10,950 nt of DNA from Candidatus Aminicenantota bacterium (GCA_016926925.1 JAFGNQ010000008.1:1-10950); one strand, 5' to 3'. Shown: positions 1-7,744, numbered from the stretch's first letter. Notes: a model not told the origin generated them from the letters alone. Translations and numbers: made by a program.

Positions 1-575
1 ATAGTTTGGGGCATGACCCCGTCGTCTGCCGCTACCACGAGAATTACGATATCGGTCACTTGGGCACCTCGAGCCCTCAATTGGGTAAAGGCCTCATGGC
101 CAGGTGTATCGACGAAGGTGATTTTGCGATCCTTATACAGAAGTTGATAGGCTCCGATATGTTGCGTGATTCCCCCGGATTCTTTTTGCACGAGGTTTGA
201 GTGACGGAATGCATCCAGCAAAGTCGTCTTGCCGTGGTCGACATGCCCCATCATGGTGACAACCGGCGGGCGGTCGACCCATTCCTTCGGATTGGCTTGT
301 GCAAGTTTGCGGATATCTTCCTCTAGCGTGATGATTTCTATTTCAAGTTTTAACAGATGTGACAAAGGGCGTATCAGGGACTCGGTCAAGATCTCATTGA
401 CCCCTAGCGTAAATCCTTTTTTTGTGAGTTCTTGGATGAGTCCCTTAGCTTTGATTCCCGCTTTAAGCGCGAGGTCTTTTATACTCATTCCTTCCCTTAG
501 AACGATTTTCTCCGGTTTGCTCGGAGTTGCTTTCTTTGGGGCCTTTTCCGTCTTTTTCTTTGTTTCTGTTGTCAT
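1..575 (-). CDS. infB: Translation initiation factor IF-2, N-terminal part (runs off window)
   Basis: IF-2 is the GTPase that places initiator fMet-tRNA on the 30S subunit and promotes 50S joining. The first 191 codons are present and the gene continues past position 1. Residues 1-25 are a short Lys-rich tail. Residues about 26-75 resemble the IF2_N module ([16 protein letters not shown]). The GTPase domain starts near 104: the P-loop is GHVDHGKT at 110-117, the switch I region is [10 protein letters not shown] at 134-143, and the G3 motif DTPGH is at 156-160. The G4 and G5 motifs lie beyond the edge. The start is well fixed: an in-frame TAG sits 12 bases upstream, and GAAGG lies 5 bases before the ATG. 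Only about 105 residues precede the G domain, far fewer than the several hundred in E. coli IF-2. It follows nusA by 36 bases, so the two are probably co-transcribed. The identification is secure. Confidence 0.97.
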   Translation of the reverse strand, partial: MTTETKKKTEKAPKKATPSKPEKIVLREGMSIKDLALKAGIKAKGLIQELTKKGFTLGVNEILTESLIRPLSHLLKLEIEIITLEEDIRKLAQANPKEWVDRPPVVTMMGHVDHGKTTLLDAFRHSNLVQKESGGITQHIGAYQLLYKDRKITFVDTPGHEAFTQLRARGAQVTDIVILVVAADDGVMPQT

Positions 576-588
576 AATTTCCTTCTAT

Positions 589-604
589 TCCCTGTACAAA
601 GGGA
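589..604 (-). other. Small hairpin just upstream of the infB ribosome binding site
   Basis: In the nusA-infB gap the transcript can form a 5-bp stem (UCCCU with AGGGA, 6-base loop) ending about 4 bases before the GAAGG ribosome binding site of infB. No U-run follows, so it is not a terminator. It may be chance; a role in setting infB translation is only a possibility. Confidence 0.2.
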
Positions 605-611
605 TTCTTTC

Positions 612-1640
612 TCAGCCGTTTTTGATTTCTATTTTCCAGCCAACGAGCCTCGAGGCAAGTCTCACGTTGATCCCTTTCTTCCCAATGGCAAGAGAAAACT
701 GATCCTTAGCAACCTGTGCCTGCAGTATTTGATCTCTTCTGTCCAGGATGAAAACCTTTTCGACTCTGGCCGGGCTGAGTGCGGCCTTTGCATAGTATAT
801 TGGATTCTCAGACCATTCAACAACATCGATTTTCTCACCTTGAAGTTCATTGCTGATGGCCAGGACTCTGTTCCCTTTGACGCCGATGCAGGCACCGATT
901 GGGTCTATATCCTTTTCTTTGGTCAAAACCGCCACTTTCGCTCTTTCTCCGGGTTGGCGCACGATATCCTTAATTTCGATATTGCCGTTGGCGACCTCGG
1001 GAATTTCCAGCTCCATCAGTTTCGCTAGAAATTTTGAGTCGACTCTGGAAACGATGACTTGCGAGCCTTTGGTATCTTTATAGACTTGTTTGATCACCGC
1101 TTTAACGCGGTCGCCCCTTCGAAACTCTTCCTCGGGGAGCTTTTCTCTATAAGGAAACAGAAATTCCGTTTTGTCCAATTCCAGAATCATGTTGTTGTTG
1201 GACTCGAAGCGTCTTAAGACGGCTGTGATGATTTCACCTATCCTGGGAGCATAAAGTCTGTATATTCTTTCCTGCTCCGCATCCCGGACTTTCTGGAAGA
1301 TGACTTGTTTGGCAGCCTGAGCTGCGATCCGACCCAAGGTTTCAGAAGGGAGATCGATTTCTATAGTCTCTCCGACCTTGGCTTGAGCTTTAAATTTTCT
1401 TGCTTCCTGCTGAGAAATCTCCCTAGATAAGGCTGTTGGATTTTTTGATACAAGCTTTCTCGAAAAAACACGCAGATCGCCTTTTTCAGGTTTGAACACG
1501 ACCGTAATATCCTCATCATGGCTAAAATATTTTTCAGAAGCTACCTTGAGAGATTCTTCGATGGCGTCGACGATGACACTTGTCTCCAAACCCCTCTCTT
1601 TACTGATTTGGAGAATGGTGTTCCAGACATTGACCTTCAT
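612..1640 (-). CDS. nusA: Transcription termination/antitermination protein NusA
   Basis: NusA binds RNA polymerase and nascent RNA, controlling pausing, intrinsic termination and antitermination. The 342 residues show the N-terminal polymerase-binding domain (1-about 125), an S1 domain (about 134-200), KH1 (about 225-285, with PGERAKVAV and the GVKG loop at 253-256) and KH2 (about 295-340, with AIGKKG at 318-323 and the ending RLVGWKIEI). The protein stops right after KH2, so it lacks the C-terminal acidic repeats of proteobacterial NusA. That is the usual form in many other phyla. The ATG is the only sensible start because an in-frame TAG lies 12 bases upstream; the ribosome binding site (AGG, 8 bases away) is weak. 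It is followed 36 bases later by infB, the classic nusA-infB pairing. The preceding gene is hppA rather than the usual rimP. Confidence 0.97.
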   Translation of the reverse strand: MKVNVWNTILQISKERGLETSVIVDAIEESLKVASEKYFSHDEDITVVFKPEKGDLRVFSRKLVSKNPTALSREISQQEARKFKAQAKVGETIEIDLPSETLGRIAAQAAKQVIFQKVRDAEQERIYRLYAPRIGEIITAVLRRFESNNNMILELDKTEFLFPYREKLPEEEFRRGDRVKAVIKQVYKDTKGSQVIVSRVDSKFLAKLMELEIPEVANGNIEIKDIVRQPGERAKVAVLTKEKDIDPIGACIGVKGNRVLAISNELQGEKIDVVEWSENPIYYAKAALSPARVEKVFILDRRDQILQAQVAKDQFSLAIGKKGINVRLASRLVGWKIEIKNG

Positions 1641-1688
1641 CGTTTTAGCCTAATATTTTTACTCCAGCCAGACTATAAAGAAGCGTGA

Positions 1689-1717
1689 ATTATAACTGAA
1701 AATAATGAGAATAGCAA
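1689..1717 (-). promoter_or_regulatory. Predicted sigma70-type promoter for nusA-infB
   Basis: On the minus strand a perfect TATAAT (plus positions 1689-1694) is preceded, at exactly 17 bases, by TTGCTA (1712-1717), which matches 4 of 6 bases of the -35 consensus. Transcription would start near 1682 and give a leader of roughly 40 bases before nusA. It lies in the 168-base gap after hppA, where I see no gene. This suggests nusA-infB need not depend on read-through from hppA. It is a sequence-match prediction only. Confidence 0.5.
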
Positions 1718-1808
1718 TAACAGCACGGGCAACGCGCTATTTCCGCTTCCGGAATGTCAATGATACGAATGAATGGGTTGGAAGAGAAGGAACGATAACT
1801 GTATTAGA

Positions 1809-3773
1809 TCACAGAATGAGAGGAGCGAAAACCAGGCTGACAACGGCCATCAGTTTGATCAGTATGTTCATGGATGGGCCTGATGTATCCTTTAAAGGAT
1901 CTCCCACCGTGTCCCCGATGACGGCTGCAGCATGGACATCCGTGCCCTTTCCTCCCAAATGACCCTCTTCTATCCATTTTTTCGCGTTGTCCCAAGCTGC
2001 GCCTGCATTGGCCATGTAGATAGCAAGCAACACTCCGGTGGCTGTCGCTCCTGCCAGGAACCCACCGAGTGCCTCAGGTCCTATAAGGAATCCGATGAGA
2101 AGAGGCATGATGATGGCCGAGAGCCCGGGAAGTATCATTTCAAACAAGGCGCTTCGGGTGACAATATCGATACAACGGTTGGAATCAGGCTTGGCTTTTC
2201 CTTCCATGAGCCCTATGATTTCTTTGAATTGTCTTCTTATCTCGACCACCATTTTATCGGCTGCACGGCCTACCGCCTTCAGAGTAAATGAGGCAATGGC
2301 AAAAGGCATAAGGGCTCCGATAAGGATGCCGATAACCGTCTCCACATCGGTTAGGCTTATGGAATCGAGTTGGGCTGTTTTTTGATAAGCGGAAAAAAGA
2401 GCCAGTGCCGTCAAGGCGGCGGAGCCTATGGCGAATCCCTTTCCTATGGCAGCTGTCGTATTTCCCGAAGCATCGAGTTTGTCCGTAATCTTTCGGATTT
2501 CCGGGCCGGCCTTGGACATCTCTGCGATTCCTCCGGCATTATCTGCGATAGGGCCGTAAGAATCCGTTGTCATGACTATTCCGATTGTGGACAGCATCCC
2601 TACCGCCGACAAGGCAATGCCGTAAAGACCGGAAAGTTGATAGGAGATGAAGATTGCCGCTGCAATGGTGAGCAACGGAAGAATGGTGCTTTGATAGCCG
2701 ATAGCCATGCCCATGATTATCGTCGGCGCACTTCCTGTTTGTGCTGTTTTGGCCAGAGTTTTTATTGGAGGTCCTGCTGTAAAATATTCGCTTTCCAATC
2801 CGATGAGCACTCCTCCGATCAAGCCGGACAACACGGCATAAAAAATGTGCATCTCAGCCATAAGGATTTTCACACAGAAAAATGCGCCTATCAGGAATAT
2901 AATGCCGCTGATGTAGGTTGAATTTCTCAGGGCGGATTGCGGGTTGAAATTCTTCAGTATTTTTATGGAAAAGACGCCCAAAACGGAACTGATGAGGCCT
3001 GTAGCGATAAGCAACAGAGGCAACGACATGTGGTTGAGAGCAGGAGTCATGGTGGCACCCAAAGCCATTGCAGCGATCACGGATCCGACGTAGGATTCAA
3101 AGAGATCCGCTCCCATTCCTGCTGTGTCGCCGACATTATCACCGACATTATCGGCGATAACGCCGGGATTACGAGGGTCATCTTCGGGAATGCCCGCTTC
3201 GACTTTGCCTACGAGGTCTGCGCCTACATCCGCGCTTTTAGTAAAAATCCCTCCGCCCACGCGGGCAAACAGAGCAACGGAGCTGGCACCCATTGCAAAA
3301 CCGTTGATGATGATCGGATCTTTTGTAAACAAATAGAAGAGGCTGATTCCAATGACACCGAGAGCGGCCACCGAGATACCCATAACCGCCCCCCCCTGAA
3401 AGGCGACTGTCAGGGCTTGTGAGGCGCCTTCTTTGATGGCGGATTGTGTCACCCGGACAGCGGCACGTGTCGATGCTTTCAGCCCTATGAATCCGGCAAG
3501 CATGGAACAAAACGCGCCTGAAATAAAAGCCAGGCTCGTATAGATCGAGAAGAGCTTCCAGAGGATTAGGAAGAGTGCTATTACAAACACGGTTATGAAC
3601 ATGTATTCTCTTCTCAAAAACACCATTGCCCCGGAATGAACGGCTTCTGCGATTTCGTTCATTAATTCGGTGCCGCTGGCGTATTTTTTGACCACAAAAT
3701 AAATGGAAATGGCAAAAATCAGGCCTACGAAGCCTAAAATGAATGAATAGGGAGTCAATTCTAATAAACTCAT
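1809..3773 (-). CDS. hppA: K+-dependent membrane-bound pyrophosphatase (ion pump; Na+ or H+)
   Basis: This is an integral membrane enzyme that hydrolyses pyrophosphate to pump Na+ and/or H+ out of the cytoplasm. It is 654 residues long and hydrophobic throughout, as expected for a pump with about 16 helices. Substrate and metal motifs are clear: [22 protein letters not shown] (about 182-203) followed by DNVGDNVGD (208-216), the [14 protein letters not shown] stretch (about 402-415), and a C-terminal [13 protein letters not shown] (about 621-633). In [10 protein letters not shown] the Ala441 and Gly444 positions are those of K+-dependent enzymes; K+-independent ones carry Lys and Thr. The Glu in ADLFESY (E226) sits where Na+-pumping enzymes have it, though some H+ and dual pumps share it. 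I chose the second ATG because GAGG lies 6 bases before it and the promoter would leave almost no leader for the ATG at 3785, which has no ribosome binding site. Using 3785 adds four residues. Confidence 0.96.
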   Translation of the reverse strand: MSLLELTPYSFILGFVGLIFAISIYFVVKKYASGTELMNEIAEAVHSGAMVFLRREYMFITVFVIALFLILWKLFSIYTSLAFISGAFCSMLAGFIGLKASTRAAVRVTQSAIKEGASQALTVAFQGGAVMGISVAALGVIGISLFYLFTKDPIIINGFAMGASSVALFARVGGGIFTKSADVGADLVGKVEAGIPEDDPRNPGVIADNVGDNVGDTAGMGADLFESYVGSVIAAMALGATMTPALNHMSLPLLLIATGLISSVLGVFSIKILKNFNPQSALRNSTYISGIIFLIGAFFCVKILMAEMHIFYAVLSGLIGGVLIGLESEYFTAGPPIKTLAKTAQTGSAPTIIMGMAIGYQSTILPLLTIAAAIFISYQLSGLYGIALSAVGMLSTIGIVMTTDSYGPIADNAGGIAEMSKAGPEIRKITDKLDASGNTTAAIGKGFAIGSAALTALALFSAYQKTAQLDSISLTDVETVIGILIGALMPFAIASFTLKAVGRAADKMVVEIRRQFKEIIGLMEGKAKPDSNRCIDIVTRSALFEMILPGLSAIIMPLLIGFLIGPEALGGFLAGATATGVLLAIYMANAGAAWDNAKKWIEEGHLGGKGTDVHAAAVIGDTVGDPLKDTSGPSMNILIKLMAVVSLVFAPLIL

Positions 3774-3779
3774 GGAAAA

Positions 3780-3783
3780 CCTC
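3780..3783 (-). promoter_or_regulatory. Ribosome binding site deciding the hppA start
   Basis: GAGG on the minus strand, 6 bases before the ATG at 3773. It overlaps the alternative ATG at 3785 and therefore argues for the shorter form of HppA. Confidence 0.6.
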
Positions 3784-3799
3784 ATAAAATTTTTAGAAG

Positions 3800-3828
3800 T
3801 TTATAGCATAAAACAGCATCCATTTCAA
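3800..3828 (-). promoter_or_regulatory. Predicted sigma70-type promoter for hppA
   Basis: On the minus strand TTGAAA (plus positions 3823-3828) and TATAAA (3800-3805) are separated by exactly 17 bases. Each hexamer matches consensus at 5 of 6 positions. Transcription would begin near 3793, about 20 bases before the preferred hppA start. With the terminator-like hairpin upstream, this points to hppA as its own transcription unit. It is a prediction from sequence only. Confidence 0.55.
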
Positions 3829-3862
3829 TACAAAGAGCAGGTCTATTTTTTACACTCAAGCT

Positions 3863-3894
3863 AAAAAACATCATGGAAGATATGTGCTCTCCAT
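3863..3894 (-). terminator. Possible rho-independent terminator after miaB
   Basis: Downstream of the miaB stop, the minus strand reads ATGGAGA, a 7-base loop, then TCTTCCAT (7 bp with one bulged T). Four bases later comes TTTTTT. The stem is short and AT-rich, so it would be a weak terminator. Its place between miaB and the hppA promoter is what one would expect. Confidence 0.4.
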
Positions 3895-3901
3895 CGGCCA
3901 G

Positions 3902-5275
3902 CTAGGAAAGGGCGGCGGGATCTTTGCAAGCTTTGCCGCGTAGCGAGTAAGGGCCGCATGAAGTGATGGTGACTTGAACGAACCGGTCCTTGAGTTCGGC
4001 TTCGGCTTCAAAATTAACGACTTGAAAGGCCTCATTTCTTCCGGAATAAACCCGGGGATCTTTCTTGCTTCGTCCTGTTAAGAGAACAGCCACGTTTTTT
4101 CCGATGAGTTTGGTGTTGTTTTCCATCTGGATTTTTTTTTGCAGAGCTTGGAGCTCAATGAGCCTTCTTTTTTTCGTATCAAAGGCAACGGAATCTTTCA
4201 TGTGTGCGGCGCTTGTTCCCGGGCGGGGAGAGTAACGAAAAGAAAAAATGTTTACGAAACGAACCAGCTCGAGCACGGCGAGACTATCTTGAAAATCTTT
4301 TTCTTCTTCTCCTGGAAATCCGACAATGACATCCGTACTGAAAGCTACGTCTGGCATATACTGTCTTATCATCGCGATTCGATCCAGATATTCTTCTTTT
4401 GTGTACCCTCGGTTCATCTTTTTCAGAATTGATGAGGATCCCGACTGCAAAGGCAGATGGATCTGACGGCATACTTTCGAAGATTCTTTCATCGTGCGAG
4501 CGATGTTGTCTGAAAGATCTTTCGGGTGGGAAGTCAGAAAGCGGATCCATTGGATGCCGTCGATATCGTTGACTTTTTGCAACAGGCAGTCAAAGGTACT
4601 TCCGGATACAGGATCGTGGTAGGAATTGACGTTCTGGCCGAGAAGCTGAATTTCCGCGTAATTTTTTTGTGCTAAATGGCGCACTTCTTCAAGAATATGG
4701 GATGCGGGCCTGTATTTCTCTCTTCCACGCGTGTAAGGAACGACACAATAGGTGCAAAAGTTATTGCATCCTTCCATAATGGTGACAAAGGCGCTGGAAT
4801 CGCTCTCTCTGCGGATTTTATCAAAGGCCACATCGTGCCAGGTTTGATTCCAGGCCGTCGCTACAATCTTTTCTCCTGAAGGCGAGGTCAAAACATTTTG
4901 GATTTGCCAATAGTTATCGGGTCCCAGCACGAAATCGATTACTGGGTTTTTTTCGAAAAGTTGGGATCTGTAGAGTTGTGCGACACATCCCACGACGCCG
5001 ACAGTGAGAGGTCTTTCCTGCTTCATCTTTCTCAGTCGGCCCAAGAGGGAAAAGAGTTTTTCTTCGGATTTTTGCCTGACGGCGCATGTGTTGACGATAA
5101 TGATGTCACTGTCCTCGATTTTATCCGAGGGAATGGCGCCGCCGTCGATCAAGGATCCTGCGATGCGCTCGGAGTCGTTTTCGTTCATCTGGCATCCGAA
5201 AGTGTGGATGATGAACGTCTTGTTATGCAGACCTTGAGACTCTAGTATCGGTGGGGCCAATCGTTTAGTGCTCAC
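3902..5275 (-). CDS. miaB: tRNA-2-methylthio-N6-isopentenyladenosine-37 synthase (MiaB)
   Basis: MiaB is a radical-SAM methylthiotransferase that converts i6A37 to ms2i6A37 in tRNAs reading codons that begin with U. It has the N-terminal methylthiotransferase domain with its three cluster cysteines (C28 in TFGCQMN, C64 in NTCAVR, C97 in GCVAQ). The radical-SAM motif CNNFCTYC has C170, C174 and C177 and is followed by VVPYTRGRE. A C-terminal TRAM domain spans about 383-448. GCQMN and VVPYTRGRE fit MiaB better than its relatives RimO or MtaB. The ORF is open up to 5437 (511 residues), but that start overlaps the upstream gene by 128 bases and adds a Lys/Ser-rich tail unlike the family. I prefer the GTG at 5275 (457 residues, normal length), 34 bases after the upstream stop; its ribosome binding site is poor (A-rich), so the exact start is uncertain. 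Confidence 0.94.
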   Translation of the reverse strand: MSTKRLAPPILESQGLHNKTFIIHTFGCQMNENDSERIAGSLIDGGAIPSDKIEDSDIIIVNTCAVRQKSEEKLFSLLGRLRKMKQERPLTVGVVGCVAQLYRSQLFEKNPVIDFVLGPDNYWQIQNVLTSPSGEKIVATAWNQTWHDVAFDKIRRESDSSAFVTIMEGCNNFCTYCVVPYTRGREKYRPASHILEEVRHLAQKNYAEIQLLGQNVNSYHDPVSGSTFDCLLQKVNDIDGIQWIRFLTSHPKDLSDNIARTMKESSKVCRQIHLPLQSGSSSILKKMNRGYTKEEYLDRIAMIRQYMPDVAFSTDVIVGFPGEEEKDFQDSLAVLELVRFVNIFSFRYSPRPGTSAAHMKDSVAFDTKKRRLIELQALQKKIQMENNTKLIGKNVAVLLTGRSKKDPRVYSGRNEAFQVVNFEAEAELKDRFVQVTITSCGPYSLRGKACKDPAALS

Positions 5276-5309
5276 GTGAAATTGATGATTTTTTTTCTTT
5301 TTTGAGCTG

Positions 5310-5771
5310 TCAGGGCTCGGTATTTTTAAATTCAGGAAGAAGCTCGACGCAGATTTCGGCAGCCGTCCGAACGAGCAGAGGACATACGGTTTCAAAAACT
5401 TTGTTTTCAAGTGCCATTTTGAAATCCGTTTTGTCACTCACGTCATACCCCAATATCTCTCGACAGACGATCGAGTGGTGCTCGGCCTTGAACCGCTTCA
5501 CGAATTCATGAACGGTCGCATACGTTTTCGCTTTAGCCTCTGAATCTTCGGCTTTGGTCCTGCCATACTGGAGTCCGATAACCATGAATGCGCCAGTAAC
5601 CGCTCCGCATGTTTCCCCCATATAAGCGATACCTCCTCCGAAAGGCTGGGAAATTTTGAGCGCTGTATCCCGGTCAAGTCCGAAAGATTCTCCTAAAGCG
5701 GAGAATACGGCTTGGCTGCAGCTGAATCCTTCTTTGAATGTTGAGCAAGCTTCATTGACGACTCTATACAT
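5310..5771 (-). CDS. C_GCAxxG_C_C family protein, probable redox-active
   Basis: This is a small cytoplasmic protein of 153 residues with no signal peptide. It belongs to the C_GCAxxG_C_C family, named after its spaced cysteines; the biochemical role of the family is not established, and a redox function is usually inferred. Visible marks are EGFSCSQAV (C18), the glycine stretch PFGGGIAYMGE (43-53) leading to the core TCGAVTG (C55), and later cysteines C103, C130 and C141. C9 is extra. The core has CGAVTG preceded by Thr, so the second Cys of the textbook motif is not at the usual spot. The start is well supported: AAGGAAG lies a few bases before the ATG. It sits 24 bases after recN and 34 bases before the chosen miaB start, so it is probably in their transcription unit. 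Confidence 0.85.
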   Translation of the reverse strand: MYRVVNEACSTFKEGFSCSQAVFSALGESFGLDRDTALKISQPFGGGIAYMGETCGAVTGAFMVIGLQYGRTKAEDSEAKAKTYATVHEFVKRFKAEHHSIVCREILGYDVSDKTDFKMALENKVFETVCPLLVRTAAEICVELLPEFKNTEP

Positions 5772-5795
5772 ACGACTTCCTTTCTTTTTGTGAAA

Positions 5796-7493
5796 TCAGC
5801 CTTTGGTGCGTCCGACAAATTTGAGGTTGCGTTCGAGCATTTCCCGGGCGTTTTGAAGGGCGGCCTCCGATATATGGCTTCCGGCTGACAGCCTGGCTAT
5901 TTCTTCGGTTCTTTCTTCAAAATTCAATTTCTTGACTGTGGTGAAGGTTCTGTTGGCTGAAACTTTTTTTTCGATTTTGAAATGATGTGCGGCAAACGAG
6001 GCGATCTGAGGGAGGTGTGTTATGCAGAGGACCTGATTATCTATGGACAACCCTTTTAGTTTCTGTGCCACGAATTCTGCGGTTTTTCCGCCTATTCCTG
6101 AATCGATCTCGTCAAAGATCAGGGTTTTCATCTTTTCTCCGTCTTTTCCGATGGATTTTAAGGCAAGCATGATTCGTGAAAGTTCGCCACCTGAGGCGAT
6201 GCGGCGCAAAGGTTTCGGGTCTTCACCTGGGTTAGGGCTGATGAGGAATTCCACGTCGTCAATACCGTTGCTCTTCAATTTTTCGACGTGGCCGGGATCA
6301 GGGGTTGTGCTGAGAATGTTAATCCGAAACTTGGCTTTTCTCATTCCAAGCTGTTCGATTTCTTTTTCAATATCCGCCTCAAGATTACGGGCATGTGTTT
6401 TTCTGGAGTCCGAGAGTCTTTCGGCAGCACTTTTGTAGGATTCGAATTGCTTTAGGATTTTGGCCCCGAGTTCGGAAAGCTTGTCCTGACTTTGATTCAA
6501 ATCCTCGAATTCGATCTTGGCTTTCTCCAGGTAGGCGAGGATGCCTTCGACGGAGCTGCCGTACTTTCGCTTCAGCCTTTCTATCAAGCTCATCCGTTCT
6601 TCGATCTCGTCCAGTTTTTTCGGAGATTCGGTGTGCCGATCATGGAATTGGTGAAGAGAATCGGAAAATTCTCGGATCGTGATGGCAAACTGCCCGATCG
6701 AATGGGAGGCCTCCCGGAATTCTTCTGCATATCCCGAGAGCTCATGCAAGGTGTTGAGGAGGCGGGGCAATAATGAAGAAATAGAAGCCTCTTCACCGTC
6801 AACGATGTTCAATGTTTCTTCGACAAGCTGCCTTATGCGTTCGGCATTTTTGAGGATGTTCCGTTCCTGTTTCAAAGCATCTTCTTCTCCGGGTTCGAGG
6901 CATGCTTTTTCGATTTCCATTATCTGATACCGGAGGAAGTCCAAACGCTGCTCCCGCTCCCGGTTGCGGTATTCGATTTCATTTTTTGACCGGACGAGCC
7001 GTTTGAGTTCCCTGGTGATTTGCTCCAATTCCAATCGAAGATCGGAGGTGTTGGCATAAGCATCGAGATAAAGGAGATGGTTTTCGACTTGCTGCAGGAA
7101 GATGTGATCGTTCTGACCGTAAATATCCACAAGATAAAAGCTGAGTTCTTTGAGTTTTTTAAGAGGTACCAGGACTCCGTTCACGTAGCCCTTAGCCGTT
7201 ATTTTATCGGAAATCTTTCGATGGATGAATAGCCCGTCCTCTGAATAAGGAGGAAATTCCTCCCGGGCTGGGAAGCATCCTCCCGGTTGAAAGACCGCTT
7301 CGACGGAAATCTCATTTTCTCCGGTCCGGATCATGTCTCTCGAGCTTTTTTCGCCCAGAATGAGCAGGATCCCCCCGATTATTATGGATTTGCCCACACC
7401 CGTCTCACCGGTCAGGATGGAAAAACCTTCCTCAAAATCCAGCTCGATATCCTCGATCGTAGCCAGGTTTTGAATGCGTAAGGATTTGATCAT
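5796..7493 (-). CDS. recN: DNA repair protein RecN (SMC-like ATPase)
   Basis: RecN is an SMC-like ATPase that acts early in double-strand break repair by recombination. It is 565 residues long, normal for the family. The N-terminal ATPase lobe begins MIKSLRIQNLATIEDIELDF and holds Walker A GETGVGKS (29-36). The long middle (about 150-390) is charged and helical, as expected for the coiled-coil arms. The C-terminal lobe has the ABC signature SGGELS (434-439), Walker B TLIFDE (457-462) with DSGIGG following, and THLPQIA (about 492-498). An in-frame TAA lies 15 bases upstream of the ATG, so the start is well bounded, although no clear ribosome binding site is seen. I found no recognisable LexA operator in the 251-base leader region, which instead contains a long hairpin. 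Confidence 0.97.
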   Translation of the reverse strand: MIKSLRIQNLATIEDIELDFEEGFSILTGETGVGKSIIIGGILLILGEKSSRDMIRTGENEISVEAVFQPGGCFPAREEFPPYSEDGLFIHRKISDKITAKGYVNGVLVPLKKLKELSFYLVDIYGQNDHIFLQQVENHLLYLDAYANTSDLRLELEQITRELKRLVRSKNEIEYRNREREQRLDFLRYQIMEIEKACLEPGEEDALKQERNILKNAERIRQLVEETLNIVDGEEASISSLLPRLLNTLHELSGYAEEFREASHSIGQFAITIREFSDSLHQFHDRHTESPKKLDEIEERMSLIERLKRKYGSSVEGILAYLEKAKIEFEDLNQSQDKLSELGAKILKQFESYKSAAERLSDSRKTHARNLEADIEKEIEQLGMRKAKFRINILSTTPDPGHVEKLKSNGIDDVEFLISPNPGEDPKPLRRIASGGELSRIMLALKSIGKDGEKMKTLIFDEIDSGIGGKTAEFVAQKLKGLSIDNQVLCITHLPQIASFAAHHFKIEKKVSANRTFTTVKKLNFEERTEEIARLSAGSHISEAALQNAREMLERNLKFVGRTKG

Positions 7494-7529
7494 TGTTTCG
7501 GGTCTTTAAATTCCAGCAAGATTTGGATA

Positions 7530-7646
7530 CTAAACTTTTTGGTTCTTTCCTGTTTTGTGTGGGTAATGTGATTGGAATGATTCGAGATGAAAATGTCCGG
7601 AAATATCTTCAGTCCGGTCGCTCAAAACTTCCTTGGACATTTTCAT
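7530..7646 (-). CDS. Possible 38-residue small ORF in the recN leader
   Basis: This ORF of 38 codons runs from ATG (7646) to TAG (7530) and ends 36 bases before recN. AAGGG (7653-7657) lies 6 bases before the ATG, a workable ribosome binding site. The product begins MKMSKEVLSD, is rich in His, Lys and Ser, has no membrane segment, and resembles nothing I recognise. The start codon and the stretch around codons 16-20 form the two arms of a 13-bp inverted repeat, so folding could hide the start. It might be a leader peptide, a real small protein, or chance. Confidence is low. Confidence 0.2.
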   Translation of the reverse strand: MKMSKEVLSDRTEDISGHFHLESFQSHYPHKTGKNQKV

Positions 7647-7647
7647 C
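7586..7647 (-). repeat. Long hairpin (perfect 13-bp inverted repeat plus inner stem) upstream of recN
   Basis: GATGAAAATGTCC at 7586-7598 is the exact reverse complement of 7635-7647. Inside it, 7599-7604 pairs with 7627-7632 (6 bp, including one G-U pair in the minus-strand transcript) after a 2-base bulge, leaving a 22-base loop. In the transcript reading towards recN this is a stable hairpin of about 19 pairs. No U-run follows the stem, so it is not an ordinary terminator. It could be a regulatory leader structure, a protein-binding site, or the relic of a small inverted-repeat element. Confidence 0.65.
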
Positions 7648-7744
7648 CATAACCCTTACAAAAAGGAAGAGAGTCTACTTTTTATCCTCCTGCCGGAAGT
7701 GCCGAATCTTTAACTGGATTCGCTATTTATAAAACAATGGGACT

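Noticed and set aside
229..702. Plus-strand ORF of 157 codons with hydrophobic stretches
   Set aside because: It is antisense to infB and the end of nusA; the apparent membrane segments come from reading Lys/Glu-rich codons in reverse.
1742..1754. 5-bp stem TTCCG-CTTC-CGGAA in the hppA-nusA gap, considered as the hppA terminator
   Set aside because: The stem is short and no T-run follows in the direction of hppA transcription.
1705..1962. Plus-strand ORF starting in the hppA-nusA gap
   Set aside because: Most of it is antisense to the hppA C-terminus, and the part in the gap overlaps the predicted nusA promoter; no domain seen.
2370..3422. Long plus-strand ORFs (183 and 161 codons) opposite hppA
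   Set aside because: They are antisense shadows of a clearly conserved membrane pyrophosphatase; their products show no domains and a Ser/His/Gly-rich, low-complexity look.
4898..5245. Plus-strand ORF of 115 codons opposite miaB
   Set aside because: It lies entirely within the conserved N-terminal domain of miaB on the other strand and has no recognisable motif.
7703..7722. 6-bp stem (CGAATC/GATTCG, 8-base loop) shortly after the protease stop, considered as a terminator
   Set aside because: No T-run follows on either strand, so I do not call it a terminator.
7494..7744. Search for a LexA operator or sigma70 promoter before recN
   Set aside because: No GAAC-N4-GTTC or CTG-N10-CAG pattern stood out, and the TATAAA at 7726-7731 has no acceptable -35 partner, so none is reported.
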